The notes under the pieces were generated by a model. It did not search any database. It saw only the letters and a list, made by a program, of their open reading frames with translations, and had not been told where the DNA came from. Position numbers and translations under genes: made by a program. 64,000 nucleotides of DNA from Streptomyces sp. IMTB 2501 (GTDB lineage: Bacteria; Actinomycetota; Actinomycetes; Streptomycetales; Streptomycetaceae). This document shows, piece after piece, positions 47,181 to 55,828 of the stretch; the first letter of the stretch is position 1; each line of letters begins with the position of its first letter. Location: the NCBI RefSeq assembly GCF_001953885.1, contig NZ_MQUS01000029.1:64576-128575 (forward strand), read 5' to 3'.

Positions 47181-48173
47181 TCAGTTCTTGTGGGGGCGGA
47201 CCCAGACAACAGCGTCGAAGGTCACCTGGTCCGGAGTGCCGACCGCATCGTGCTGTACGTCGGTCACGCGAAGCAGGGCGACCCTGTTGTCGCTGGTGAT
47301 ATCGCACAGCAACCGTCCGGGCCGGATGTCGTGGGCGGCAAGAGCGACCCCGTAATTCTGCTCAAGCGCGCACTCGCTGAAGGTGCCCGTGCTACCGGGA
47401 GGGAGGACGGCCATGTCGGCGTTGCGGAGTCCGGTCAGCGCGTGATCAGAGAAATCGAACTCGACGTCGGTGCTGGTGGGGCCGGGAGCGGCTTGCTCGG
47501 CCCAGTCCGGGGCAAGCGAGTCCAGGTCCACGGCACGACCCGGGATCATGATCAGCGGGCCGTGCCTCCGCTCGGGCTCAGGCGTTGGCGCGGTTGCGGT
47601 GGTCGGGCTCGCTGACGACACGGTAATCCGCGGTGAACCGTGGGAAGCGATGTGCGCGCGGGGACTGTGATCGCCGTTCGCGCCGACGAGCCCTGTTGCT
47701 GTGACGACCGAGGCAGCCGCAGCGCATACGATCAGCACGCCCATCCTTCTGCTGTATCGCCTTTCGGACTTGATCAGTCCGGAGGCGACGCCGCCGCTCG
47801 CAATGTTCTCCTGCGCGGTTGGCTTGTCCGGAAGGGTGTGGTCTCCGGCCATACCGCGGTCCGCGCTCAGCCCGGCCATCTCACCGCTGGGTTGCCGATT
47901 CAGTTCGGTGCGGACTTGCTCCCAACGCCGAGTCCACTCGGCCTGCGCTTCCAGGCCTCCCCCACACGCACGCACGAAGGCCAGCGTGGTCTCCAAAGTG
48001 GGAAGCCGCTTCCCGGCCGCGGCGGTGGACAACGTACTGGGCGCGCAGCCGACTCGACGTGCCATCGACCGGTAGTCCAATGCCCCTGATTTTTCTCGCA
48101 GTACCTGCAGGTCGTAGGCGAAACGCTCTAACGGTCCGGCGTCCGGGTCCGGCCGGTTCCGTGCACGTGCCAT
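47181..48173 (-). CDS. Membrane-anchored XRE-type helix-turn-helix protein
   Basis: A 330-residue protein. The N-terminus is cytoplasmic HTH: FAYDLQVLREKSGALDYRSM, ARRVGCAPSTLSTAAAGKRL and PTLETTLAFVRACGG. A polar linker leads to a single transmembrane helix (RMGVLIVCAAAASVVTATGL, about residues 145-165). After it is a Ser/Thr/Pro-rich extracellular stalk and a domain with LIMIPGRAVDLDSLAPDWAE, ECALEQNYGVALAAHDIRPG, LLCDITSDNRVALLRVTD. The design is a transmembrane one-component regulator or sensor. The start at ATG 48173 was chosen because upstream in-frame sequence belongs to an IS5-like remnant. It sits upstream of the DUF2690-like operon, which could be its target or partner. Confidence 0.8.
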   Translation of the reverse strand: MARARNRPDPDAGPLERFAYDLQVLREKSGALDYRSMARRVGCAPSTLSTAAAGKRLPTLETTLAFVRACGGGLEAQAEWTRRWEQVRTELNRQPSGEMAGLSADRGMAGDHTLPDKPTAQENIASGGVASGLIKSERRYSRRMGVLIVCAAAASVVTATGLVGANGDHSPRAHIASHGSPRITVSSASPTTATAPTPEPERRHGPLIMIPGRAVDLDSLAPDWAEQAAPGPTSTDVEFDFSDHALTGLRNADMAVLPPGSTGTFSECALEQNYGVALAAHDIRPGRLLCDITSDNRVALLRVTDVQHDAVGTPDQVTFDAVVWVRPHKN

Positions 48174-48214
48174 CGCGCACCCCAAGATCGTCCGAAAAGG
48201 CCCCCGATATCGGA

Positions 48215-48430
48215 GACAGTCAATCATCGATACGCCGAAGCACGGAGGCAAGGATGCCAGCACAACCGCCGACAAGGACGTAGATGACCGCAGCGAACAG
48301 CGCCTCATCAGGCGTTTCCTGCGTCGCCCGCCCTGCGGCCCAACCCTCGACTGCGGGATCAGCTGCTCCGCGATCTCCCACAGCCCGTCCGGAACAATCC
48401 CACTCCAGGTATCCCACCCCATGGCCAGAC
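48215..48430 (-). pseudogene. IS5-family transposase N-terminal remnant
   Basis: Minus frames read GIVPDGLWEIAEQLIPQSRV and, after a frameshift, TPDEALFAAVIYVLVGGCAG. This is the DUF4096-type N-terminus of IS5-group transposases, where the second block normally continues CAWRALPP-FGVSK (a PPCFGVS trace is visible in the first frame). No catalytic part. Confidence 0.65.
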
Positions 48431-49228
48431 CAGCGAGCCCTCACGACAAAGGACACGGTGTTGGTCCGAGGGAACTTGAGCGCTCACCCGCACACGCCGT
48501 GAATGTGACCGTCACCCGATCGTGCTCCAACTGCGCATGCCACGCCAAGCCGCCCACCGGCCGCAGGGTCTGGTGCCTGCTGGGGTCAAGCCCACCGCAC
48601 GGGCAGGGTCGAGACGGTGTAGACCAGCACCGCTTCGCGGTCGCTCACGCTCAGGGGCCGGTGGCCTTGAAGGTGGACGCCACGGCTGCCTCGTCCACCA
48701 CGTGCGCGCAGGTCAACGACCTGCCAGGGCGCCGAGCCGTCCGGGGCGACGCCCGGGTACCTGGCCGAGGCCCTCTCTAGGCGCCTGGGCCGCCGGATCA
48801 ACCATGAAGACCTGGGACTTGGTTCCCGGCCCGAGGGTGAAGATGAAAGCATCTGGCTGACGCTGGGCTTCGATCCGATCGAGAGAACCGCCCATCGAGC
48901 GCAGGTAGAAGGCGTAGGCCACCGACTCGAATGATGGTCTGCGTAATACCGGCCCGGGCTTTCGTCACTGGTGACACGCATCGCCAGCAGAGAGCGCCAC
49001 CCCCTACCTGCTCACGCCGGTCTTTCCGCTGACTCCACCACGACGATCAGTCACTGACAGCCACATGCAAACCACCAACAGGACGGGGTAGGTGAGGTTC
49101 CCTGAAGCCGAACAGAGCGAGCGGCTGGGGCTACTGGCCGGTGCTGAGGTGTGTTGCCGGACGCGAGCGCCCGTGCGCCCTGCACGCCCTCTGCCCGACT
49201 GCCCCTCGCACGCCGCACGGTCAACCGC
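48431..49228. other. Stretch with no recognised gene
   Basis: A minus-strand frame at 48713-48922 has a protein-like segment (YAFYLRSMGGSLDRIEAQRQ, DAFIFTLGPGTKSQVFMVDP) but it degenerates at both ends and I cannot identify it. It may be a gene remnant. Nothing else. Confidence 0.3.
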
Positions 49229-49456
49229 ATGGGGGACAACTGGGAACAGCAATGCGCGGGACGCGGCGACGACAGCGGCTGTCCGCACGGAGCCGTACTG
49301 ACCATCAACGCGGGCATCCTGGAGCACCGGTGCGACGAGTGCCGGCACTACTGGGAGCTGGACGAGACGGAACCGGGACGCCGGGCGGCCGAGGATGACG
49401 AGCTGACCCGGCCGCTGGGGGATCCGAGGGAGGCGGGACCGGGAACAGCGCCGTAG
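49229..49456 (+). CDS. Small hypothetical protein with paired cysteines
   Basis: A 75-residue frame MGDNWEQQCAGRGDDSGCPH followed by EHRCDECRHYWELDETEP. The spacing C-x8-C ... C-x2-C resembles a small zinc knuckle. The frame is acidic after the Cys motif. There is no clear ribosome-binding site. Family not recognised; could be a DNA- or protein-binding accessory peptide. It overlaps by 2 nt the left edge of an IS110 remnant on the other strand. Confidence 0.35.
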   Translation: MGDNWEQQCAGRGDDSGCPHGAVLTINAGILEHRCDECRHYWELDETEPGRRAAEDDELTRPLGDPREAGPGTAP

Positions 49457-49660
49457 GCGGCTCCCCCGTCGGCCAGGTCGATGCCCCAGGCCACCTCTTC
49501 GCCCAGGGACAGGACGTCGGCGATGAGTTCGAGAAGCTCGGGCTCGTCGTTGGCGACGCGTTGCGACAGCAGCCGACGGCCGCTTTCGTCGATCGCGGCG
49601 CAGTGGTGATGGGTCTTACCTGCGTCGATGCCGGCCCAGATCGCGGCCCTGTGGTGCCTC
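49455..49660 (-). pseudogene. IS110-family transposase N-terminal fragment
   Basis: Minus frame AAIWAGIDAGKTHHHCAAID, ESGRRLLSQRVANDEPELLE and LSLGEEVAWGIDLADGGAA: the DEDD-type N-terminus of IS110/IS902 transposases with the first Asp in AGIDAGK. It is cut before the second half. The flanking stretch 49661-50118 has no gene I can identify apart from the upstream region of the next CDS. Confidence 0.75.
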
Positions 49661-50118
49661 CGTGCGGTGTGCTGCTGGTGCCTCCCGACGGACGACCTCG
49701 CTGTCGATTCCCTACGAATCGATCATTCGCAATTCGCAATTGGCAGCCGAGTCGTCGTGGGGTGCCGAGCGACCAATCGTTGTAAGCCACTGATGGCAAA
49801 AGTTGGTTAGCCACACCCGGCACCCCTGGGGGGCCAACCATACGAAGGTATCGCCCAGTCCCGAAGAAGAACGTGGGGAAGTCAGTCGGGGGCAGCGCCT
49901 CCGACCTGGGCCGACTGGATTGGCCGTCAGACAGTGCCTCTCGGTAAGTGCACGGTGAGGCAGCCCGGTGATCGTCTGACGCCAGTTACGAGGTAGTGAC
50001 AATCGGGGGCCAACTACTGGGCAAGCCAACCACTCTTCTCCGATGGAAGTGCGTCAATCAAGCAGCTATGAAGCCTAGTTGACGCAAAGGGGACGGAGAT
50101 ATCCAAGGAGATCCGAGT

Positions 50119-50517
50119 ATGAAGCTTGGCATGAAGCGGCTCGCGATGGTCACCGCGCTGGGTGTGACCTCGGCAGCACTGGCGGCATCCCCGGCGTTCG
50201 CGAAGGGCGACATCTCGATTCAGGCCACCCCACACACCGCGCATGCCGGCCACGTGGTGAAGGTACGCGGCTACGGAGATGACGACGCCCAGCAATACAC
50301 CATCCTCGTCATACAGGAGCGGTCCGGCAAACCCGGCCACTGGGGCCACTGGCACGCCGTCACGCGGAGCTTCTCCGGTGATGCGCGCGCAAACGTCAAG
50401 GCCACGCACACAGGCGAGCTGCAGTTCCGTTCAGTGCTGTATTCGACCGACAAGCACCACCAGCACGCGAAGACGGACCGCACCTCCACGCCGGTGACCG
50501 TCCACGTCGTCCGCTAA
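50119..50517 (+). CDS. Secreted small beta-sandwich-type protein
   Basis: A 132-residue secreted protein with AAGGAG ahead of ATG 50119. MKLGMKRLAMVTALGVTSAA is the signal peptide, cleaved near AFA-KGD. The mature part has Ig-like strand alternation (ISIQATPHTAHAGHVVKVRG, YTILVIQERSG, SVLYSTD) and is His-rich near the C-terminus (DKHHQHAKTD). No Cys. A long perfect hairpin terminator follows. Function unknown; comparable in size and layout to the secreted protein at 59872-60279. Confidence 0.75.
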   Translation: MKLGMKRLAMVTALGVTSAALAASPAFAKGDISIQATPHTAHAGHVVKVRGYGDDDAQQYTILVIQERSGKPGHWGHWHAVTRSFSGDARANVKATHTGELQFRSVLYSTDKHHQHAKTDRTSTPVTVHVVR

Positions 50518-50546
50518 CCGCCGCAAGAGCACCGCACGCCGATCGA

Positions 50547-50587
50547 CCGCCTTCACCGCAACGGCGCGGCCGTTCCGGTGAAGGCGG
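50547..50587 (+). terminator. Long hairpin terminator
   Basis: CCGCCTTCACCG ... CGGTGAAGGCGG (12 bp), one unpaired base each side, then inner AACGGC-GCG-GCCGTT (6 bp). Starts 29 nt after the secreted-protein stop. Confidence 0.8.
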
Positions 50588-50911
50588 CACCGCTCCCCGC
50601 CCGCGCCGTCCTCACTGGCTCGATGCAGAGCATCCGCGTACGACACCTCGACCTACTTGCCCAGCACCTTCCACCCCAGCCAGTACAGCCATGCCCCACC
50701 CTCAGAGCGCTCACCCCGCACGACGTAACGGCTGAGTTCGCTGTCAAACGTCCGATGGGATGACAGGGGACAATCACTTTGCCAGGCGCCCCGCGGTCGG
50801 CGTTTTAAATGTTCACGAGAATCGACAGCGCCTGGGCCAGGCACGGGCCGGCGCTTGGGGAAGCTCGGTGAGGTCGGCAGCAGCAGGTGACCTGGCGTCC
50901 GAACATCCCGA

Positions 50912-51157
50912 TCATTGAGAGCGACCTGGTGGGCGGCAGGACCGCCGGCCGCGTCGTAGCCACCAAGCCACGGCCCCGGTGATCAGCAGCGCGGCGGCGG
51001 TGACCGACCAGTTGCTGAGCCAGGCGGCGACCGCGCCCGAGGCCGCGGCGATGATCAGGGCGGGTCCCGCGCAGCAGACGATGGCTGCCGTGGCGGCCGC
51101 GAGCAGGGCCGCTGTTCCTCTGCGGGTGGCCGGGTCGTGGCGTTGGGGTGGGTTCAT
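50912..51157 (-). CDS. Small membrane protein with a CC motif, mercury-transport-like
   Basis: An 81-residue protein of two transmembrane helices: TAALLAAATAAIVCCAGPAL and SVTAAALLITGAVAWWLRRG. The vicinal Cys pair in the first helix is the hallmark of MerT/MerC-type Hg(II) uptake proteins. Its ATG overlaps the merB stop by 4 nt (ATGA), so it is co-translated with the organomercurial lyase. It is shorter than classical MerT (about 116 residues, three helices). No periplasmic MerP or MerA is present nearby. Confidence 0.65.
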   Translation of the reverse strand: MNPPQRHDPATRRGTAALLAAATAAIVCCAGPALIIAAASGAVAAWLSNWSVTAAALLITGAVAWWLRRGRRSCRPPGRSQ

Positions 51158-52122
51158 GGCGGTCCGGCCCACGGTGCGGGTGCGGCCAGCAGGGGGCCAA
51201 AGATGTCTGCGCCCAAGCGCTCGGCCTCGGCTTGGTCCAGGACGGCGCCGCTGATGCCGGCGTGCTGTCCGGTCCACTGCTCCGCGGTGCCGCGCGCGGT
51301 GAAAAAGCGCAGGTAGCCACAGCAGACTGTGGCGGCCGGGCCGTCACCGGGGCGGGTGCCGCAGTAGACCACCGAGGTGGCTGGCTGCCAGGTGGCCCTT
51401 CCGCCTGTGAACTCCACGCGGACAGGGTCGCCGGTGACTGGGTCGTTGGAGGTGATGATGGCGTCGGTGCCCAGCATGGCGGGGATGCCGAGCGCGTCGA
51501 TCGCGCACATCGACCACACCGTCGCGCCGCCGGCGATCTGCACGGCGTGCTCGGTGGGGGTAGCGGAGAACGGGTACGCGGCCTGGATGCGACCGGTGCC
51601 GTCCAGGGTGAGGAAGTCCTCGGCGGCCAGCTGGGCGAGCACCTGGGCGGCGCGGACGCCGAAGGGCTCGGCCGCCGACTCCAACTCGGCGGCCGCGGGC
51701 GGGGCGCCGGTGGTGGCGAAGGAACGCAGGACGGCCTGCTGCACCGCCCGCAGGCCCCGTTCGACCGGCGCGAGACGACCCCGCCCGGCCCGGCCGACAG
51801 CCTGGTCCGCCCCCGTGGTGGCCGTGGTGCCGAGGACCTGCCGCAGCGCCTCGACGGACGGCGCCCCGTCGACCCGGCCGTCCGCTCCCCGGTAGAGCCG
51901 GCAGGACAGGCCGGCCGCGGTGCCCGGAGCGGCGAACGGATCGCGCCCGTCGACGAGCAGCGTCGGCGAGCCGTGCATGCCCCTGCGCTCGGCCTCGGCC
52001 TGGCCGTCGACCACGTGCCCGGTCAGCTCCACGTCCGCACGGCCGGCGAGGGCGAGCGCCAGCCGCTCCTTGAGTACCGGGCCGTTCGGGCAGTCCGGGA
52101 CGGTCAGCATCTCCACACGCAT
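51154..52122 (-). CDS. merB: Organomercurial lyase with N-terminal thioredoxin-like domain
   Basis: A 322-residue enzyme. ATG 52122 has GGAGG 8 nt upstream; GTG 52131 overlaps that site. The first 90 residues are a thioredoxin-like fold (MLTVPDCPNGPVLKERLALA, MHGSPTLLVDGRDPF). The rest is MerB: a winged-helix part, then GGATVWSMCAIDALGIPAML with the first catalytic Cys and the Asp, and ATVCCGYLRFFTA with the second Cys. MerB breaks C-Hg bonds and releases Hg(II), normally for MerA. The divergent MerR and the perfect operator between them support mercury-responsive control. MerA is not in the window. Confidence 0.88.
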   Translation of the reverse strand: MRVEMLTVPDCPNGPVLKERLALALAGRADVELTGHVVDGQAEAERRGMHGSPTLLVDGRDPFAAPGTAAGLSCRLYRGADGRVDGAPSVEALRQVLGTTATTGADQAVGRAGRGRLAPVERGLRAVQQAVLRSFATTGAPPAAAELESAAEPFGVRAAQVLAQLAAEDFLTLDGTGRIQAAYPFSATPTEHAVQIAGGATVWSMCAIDALGIPAMLGTDAIITSNDPVTGDPVRVEFTGGRATWQPATSVVYCGTRPGDGPAATVCCGYLRFFTARGTAEQWTGQHAGISGAVLDQAEAERLGADIFGPLLAAPAPWAGPP

Positions 52123-52156
52123 CGGCGGCACCTCCAGGTCACGCGGCCCACGCTAG

Positions 52157-52178
52157 ACCTTCCATTACGCTGGAAGGT
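52157..52178. promoter_or_regulatory. MerR operator in the divergent mer promoter
   Basis: Perfect dyad ACCTTCCA-TTACGC-TGGAAGGT. On the minus strand, TTGACC (-35) and a CTAGCG/TCTAGC -10 candidate flank it with 18-19 nt spacing, the over-long spacer that MerR activators untwist; this drives merB. Confidence 0.85.
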
Positions 52179-52197
52179 CAAGGGCTACCGTGGAGGT

Positions 52198-52596
52198 ATG
52201 CGCATCGGAGCCCTCGCCGCCGCCACCGGCACCACCACCAAGACCCTTCGTTACTACGAGCAGGCCGGGCTGCTGGCGGACCCGCCCCGCACCTCGGGCG
52301 GCTACCGCGACTACCCGGCCCATGCGCGGGCCCGGGTCGGCTTCATCCGCTCCGCCCAGGCGGCCGGCCTCAGCCTCGCCGAGATCCGTGACGTCCTGGC
52401 CATCCGCGACGGCGGTCACCCGCCCTGCGGCCACGTCACCGAGCTCCTCGGCCGGCACCTCGCCGACGTGGAGCACCGGATCGCCGAACTGGAGGCGACC
52501 CGCGCCACGCTGCGCGAGCTGACCCGCACCGCCTCCACAACCGACCCTGCTACCTGCACCGAGGGCGACATCTGCCGCATCCTCACCGCCGGCTGA
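52198..52596 (+). CDS. merR: MerR-family activator of the mer operon
   Basis: A 132-residue regulator. HTH: MRIGALAAATGTTTKTLRYY, EQAGLLADPPRTSGGYRDYP. The dimerisation helix is followed by a C-terminal loop. Cys residues are placed as in Hg(II)-sensing MerR: one before the helix (HPPCGHVTEL) and a pair near the end (ATCTEGDICRIL). GGAGG is only one nt from the ATG, an unusually tight spacing. It is divergent from merB across a perfect 22-nt operator. Because the CxxxxxxC pair also occurs in CueR/ZntR types, a different metal is possible, but the adjacent merB favours mercury. Confidence 0.85.
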   Translation: MRIGALAAATGTTTKTLRYYEQAGLLADPPRTSGGYRDYPAHARARVGFIRSAQAAGLSLAEIRDVLAIRDGGHPPCGHVTELLGRHLADVEHRIAELEATRATLRELTRTASTTDPATCTEGDICRILTAG

Positions 52597-53044
52597 GCCG
52601 GCACGAGCGGCCCCTGGGGACCATCGCCCAGCCGGCTGCGGTCAGACTCCAACAGCTCGGACTACACCTGCAGCCGCCTGAGCAGAACCGCTGTGCGCCA
52701 GTGCTCTCAGAACCCGTGAATATGTCGAACCCCGGCCCGCCCCCGGCTCCCCCCAACTCATGGACAAGCGCTGCCGGCTCTCGTGAACAGTGCCACCCGG
52801 CCTGTTCTGAGACGTCGGTGTGCTGCTCACTGCCGTACGAGGGCCTCGCCCCCGCCTGCCTCACAGCCATTACCCGTTGCTCTGGCCGGGGTTGGGACAG
52901 GAACAAGGGCATGGGGGGAGCCTTCCGGTCGAGCCGCCATTGAAGGCGAAGTACGCCCCACCGACCAGGGTGGAGGGAGGCCACTTGGCGGCGCTGGCCG
53001 CGCTCATGCTCGGTGTCGCCAGGTGGTGCGGGGGGTCTCTGCGC

Positions 53045-53206
53045 CATCACCGCGGCGGGCAACTCGGCCGCGAGTTCCTTGTCCGTGACAGCGCTCCGCG
53101 CGGAGTTGACGACGATCCGCATGCCGTCGGCGGCCAGCCGTCGGGCGACGGCCGCACGGATTCCGGACGACGATCCGCTGGCGAGTGCCAGGCGACTGTC
53201 GCTCAT
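53045..53206 (-). pseudogene. Short-chain dehydrogenase N-terminal remnant
   Basis: MSDSRLALASGSSSGIRAAV, ARRLAADGMRIVVNSARS and TDKELAAELPAAV are the first 50 residues of an SDR Rossmann fold; the glycine motif reads SGSSSGI with R where G is usual (GIG to GIR). It breaks off before the catalytic Ser-Tyr-Lys. The stretch from the merR stop (52597) to here has no identified gene. Confidence 0.6.
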
Positions 53207-53360
53207 CGAAGAATCGTGATGCGGGGCCCCGGACCTCGGCGGCCGGTTCGCGCCGTTTCAGGGTGTTCGCCGGACGTGCCCCCGGGGCCGCGGTTAGCGT
53301 GTGGCGCGCCATCCGCGAAGGTGCGGGCGGTGCCTCACGACGTCATGAGGGGGTTTCTCC

Positions 53361-54044
53361 ATGGAGTTACTGCGCAGATCGCGGGCGCGGCTGGTCATCG
53401 CGCTGCTGATGGCAGCCGGGCTGGTGCTGGCCGGTTCGGGAGCGGCGAGCGCTACGGCGCGTGCCGAGATTCCGGCGCCCGACGGGAGCGGGATCTCGGC
53501 CACTGTGCTGTTCCACGGCCAGGTCGTCCCGCAGCCGTACCACCCGGATCCCGACGCCGCCTTCGGCGACCGCAAGTGTCGGCAGATCTACCACGACTAC
53601 GACCCGACGCCCGGCTGCGGAGGGTTCAAGCTCGACTTCACCCTGCATAACGTCCGCAGCCGACCCGGCTACCAGGCGGGTCTCTACAGCACCGACTACT
53701 ACTTCAACTCCTACGCCGACACCGCCCGCACCTTCGGCTGCCTGCGCCCCGACGGCACCTTCGACCACCGCACCGCCTTCGTCGTCCGTAGCGAGCATGA
53801 GCAACTGATGCGGACCTACTACTTCACCGAGGCCAACTGGGTGATATCTGACTTGCGTTCGAACCCGACTCAGGACTCGGGGCCGCAGTTCTACGTGAAC
53901 TTCCCCGCGGTGCAGGTCAACTGCCCCGACGGGATGACCCCCACCCAGTTCGGGCTGAAGGTCACCAACGTCAGCCTCACCATCGCCGACGACAACGTCT
54001 TCGGCCACACCACCTGGACCACCCCCGGCCCGTTCTACGCGTAG
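53361..54044 (+). CDS. Secreted protein of unknown function
   Basis: A 227-residue secreted protein. MELLRRSRARLVIALLMAAG starts the signal peptide (cleavage near ASA-TAR); GAGGGGG lies 7 nt before ATG 53361. The mature chain is Tyr/Phe-rich with four Cys (RKCRQIY, PGCGGF, FGCLRP, VNCPDG), suggesting two disulfides, and beta-type alternation (FKLDFTLHNV, AFVVRSEHEQLM, YYFTEANWVI). No family recognised. A strong terminator follows directly. Confidence 0.72.
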   Translation: MELLRRSRARLVIALLMAAGLVLAGSGAASATARAEIPAPDGSGISATVLFHGQVVPQPYHPDPDAAFGDRKCRQIYHDYDPTPGCGGFKLDFTLHNVRSRPGYQAGLYSTDYYFNSYADTARTFGCLRPDGTFDHRTAFVVRSEHEQLMRTYYFTEANWVISDLRSNPTQDSGPQFYVNFPAVQVNCPDGMTPTQFGLKVTNVSLTIADDNVFGHTTWTTPGPFYA

Positions 54045-54064
54045 CCCGCGAGACGGTCGGCCCA

Positions 54065-54103
54065 TGGTGCCAGCGACGGCGTAATTCGCCGTCGTCGGCA
54101 CCA
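54065..54103 (+). terminator. Hairpin terminator
   Basis: TGGTGCC / GGCACCA outer stem and CGACGGCG-TAATT-CGCCGTCG inner stem with a 2x2 mismatch, 20 nt after the stop of the secreted-protein gene. Confidence 0.75.
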
Positions 54104-54384
54104 CTTCACCATCCTCCCGAACGCGCTGCTGCGGGACGACCGGCCGACGTAACTGGCGCCGGGCCTGCTGGCCGAGCCGCTGAGCCGGACGTCCGGCTGG
54201 GAGACGCACGCTGACGCGCTATCGGACCCGCGCCCGCCGCCACAGCGGCAATGTATTCGGCGAAGGACGTCGCGGTATCTGCGCAGCGCTCGCGGAAGTG
54301 GAACCAACGGGCAACACGATCCGGCGGAAAGAAGAGGCGGAGCGGGGCCGCTTCGTCACGGTTGGTGTACGACGTCCCGCAGGG

Positions 54385-54410
54385 CTGGGGTACCGCTGGC
54401 GGTACCCCAG
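54385..54410. repeat. 26-nt near-perfect palindrome
   Basis: CTGGGGTACCGC-TG-GCGGTACCCCAG: 12-nt arms complement exactly about a 2-nt centre. It lies in the 1-kb geneless stretch 54104-55082, in which I recognise nothing else; a minus frame (54106-54522) has some protein-like character (APLRLFFPPDRVARWFHF) but no identity. GGTACC direct copies continue at 54414. Confidence 0.6.
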
Positions 54411-55082
54411 CGGGCGGTACGCCAGCCAGCGTGACGTCGGCGGGCAGTACCTCTTCAGGAAGAAGTGATGACCTGACTCGGTCACCTCGGCGGACCGACG
54501 GTAGTGTTGCTCCAACCAGCACGGACGTCGTCGTTGTCCGTCGTCATTGGTCGATATTGGCCTCCCTGGGACGGCCCACAGACGGCCCCGCTCCAATAGC
54601 CGCGGGCGTCGCCACTGGGTGAGGCCCTCAAGCTGGCAGGACGGAGCCGGCCGCAAGCAGGCCTTCTCACACTATCGGCTCCGTCACCCTCCACCCCCGC
54701 ACGGGCATCGCCGCGGCCGGCAGGGGCACGCCGGGCTCCCCCGGCGACTTCAAGTCGCAGACCCGGCCGAAGGCAGCAGTACATACATCACCGTCCGCAC
54801 CGTCACCGGCCAGCACAACCCGAACGGTGCCGCCCAGACCTACACGGGGGATCGAAGTGGCGACCTCGCGTAGTCAACCATCGTGTATTCCCCGGCGAGT
54901 TTGGACCTTTGATCACTGTGGGTAATTGCCGATCGAGTCCGGCGAAGGTACTACCCGCACCTCTCGCTGTTCCGTGCCGACCGGTGCCCCAATTCACCCG
55001 CCGCGAAATGGGACCGACAGACTGCCCGCACGGCCCGTGGACACCGACCCTGGCCTCGCTCACATTCGGCAGCAGCTGAGTG

Positions 55083-55775
55083 TCACGCTGGCGGCCGGGT
55101 GAGTTTGACGGCTACGGCGTCGAGGACCCAGTCCAGGCCGGTCTCGAAGGACGCCTCGGCGTCCACGTCCGTGGCGTCGTACACCGCCTTGGCCAGCGCC
55201 GGGAAGCGGCCCGTGGCCAACATTCTCGTCACATGCGGGCCGGAGGCACGCTGCCAGTCGCGCTTGGACAGGCCCGTGGCGCGCTCGGCCCGCAGGTTCG
55301 CGATCTCGCGCCTGATCGCACCGGTGAAGTAGGCGCTGACAGTCTCCACGGCGCGCATGACGGTGTCGATGTCGGCGAGGCCGTCGACTGCGGCCAGCGT
55401 GGCCTCGGTCACGGCGAGGCCGTTCGGACCCAGGGCCGGGCGGCCGCCGAGCAGGTCGGCCAGCCATTCGTGACGGAGAGCCGCCTGTCTGGTCCGGTGC
55501 GCGAGGTTACGCAGCGCCTCCCGCCAGTCACCGGGCTGCTCCTCGGGGAGAATCTCGGCCTGGACCTCGTCCACCATGAGGTCGAACAGCTCCTCCTTGG
55601 TGGAGATGTATCCGTACAGCCGCATCGGGCCGGCGTTCAGCCTGCCGGCGACCTTACGCAACGACACCGCCTCCAGCCCGCCCTCGTCGGCCAGCGCGAT
55701 GGCGGCAGCGACGATCCGCTCCCGGTCAAGCGGCACAGGGCGAGTCGGCGGCTCCGGCCGGTCCCACACAGTCAT
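55083..55775 (-). CDS. TetR-family regulator with TetR_C-type ligand domain
   Basis: A 230-residue repressor. HTH: DRERIVAAAIALADEGGLEA, VSLRKVAGRLNAGPMRLYGY and ISTKEELFDLMVDEVQAE. The C-terminal domain (HRTRQAALRHEWLADLLGGR, LSAYFTGAIRREIA-like) matches the tetracycline-repressor C-terminal group, which controls efflux or modification genes. It is divergent from a TetX-like monooxygenase with 53 nt between starts; a CACTG-8-CAGTG dyad (55804-55821) sits there. Confidence 0.87.
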   Translation of the reverse strand: MTVWDRPEPPTRPVPLDRERIVAAAIALADEGGLEAVSLRKVAGRLNAGPMRLYGYISTKEELFDLMVDEVQAEILPEEQPGDWREALRNLAHRTRQAALRHEWLADLLGGRPALGPNGLAVTEATLAAVDGLADIDTVMRAVETVSAYFTGAIRREIANLRAERATGLSKRDWQRASGPHVTRMLATGRFPALAKAVYDATDVDAEASFETGLDWVLDAVAVKLTRPPA

Positions 55776-55828
55776 GGTGACATCGTACTGTTGCGATGCA
55801 TTGCACTGAGAAAATACAGTGTATCGAC

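Noticed and set aside
50523..50810. Possible small gene after the 50119 secreted protein
   Set aside because: The region is occupied by a perfect terminator hairpin, and frames beyond it have no motif or ribosome-binding site.
52583..53206. Complete SDR gene ending near 52583
   Set aside because: Only the first 50 residues are SDR-like; the rest of the frame lacks the Ser-Tyr-Lys catalytic set and runs into unrelated sequence.
54106..54522. Minus-strand frame of 138 codons, briefly considered WhiB-like
   Set aside because: It has a single Cys in the relevant part and lacks the four-Cys and G-[VI]-W-G-G motifs of WhiB proteins.
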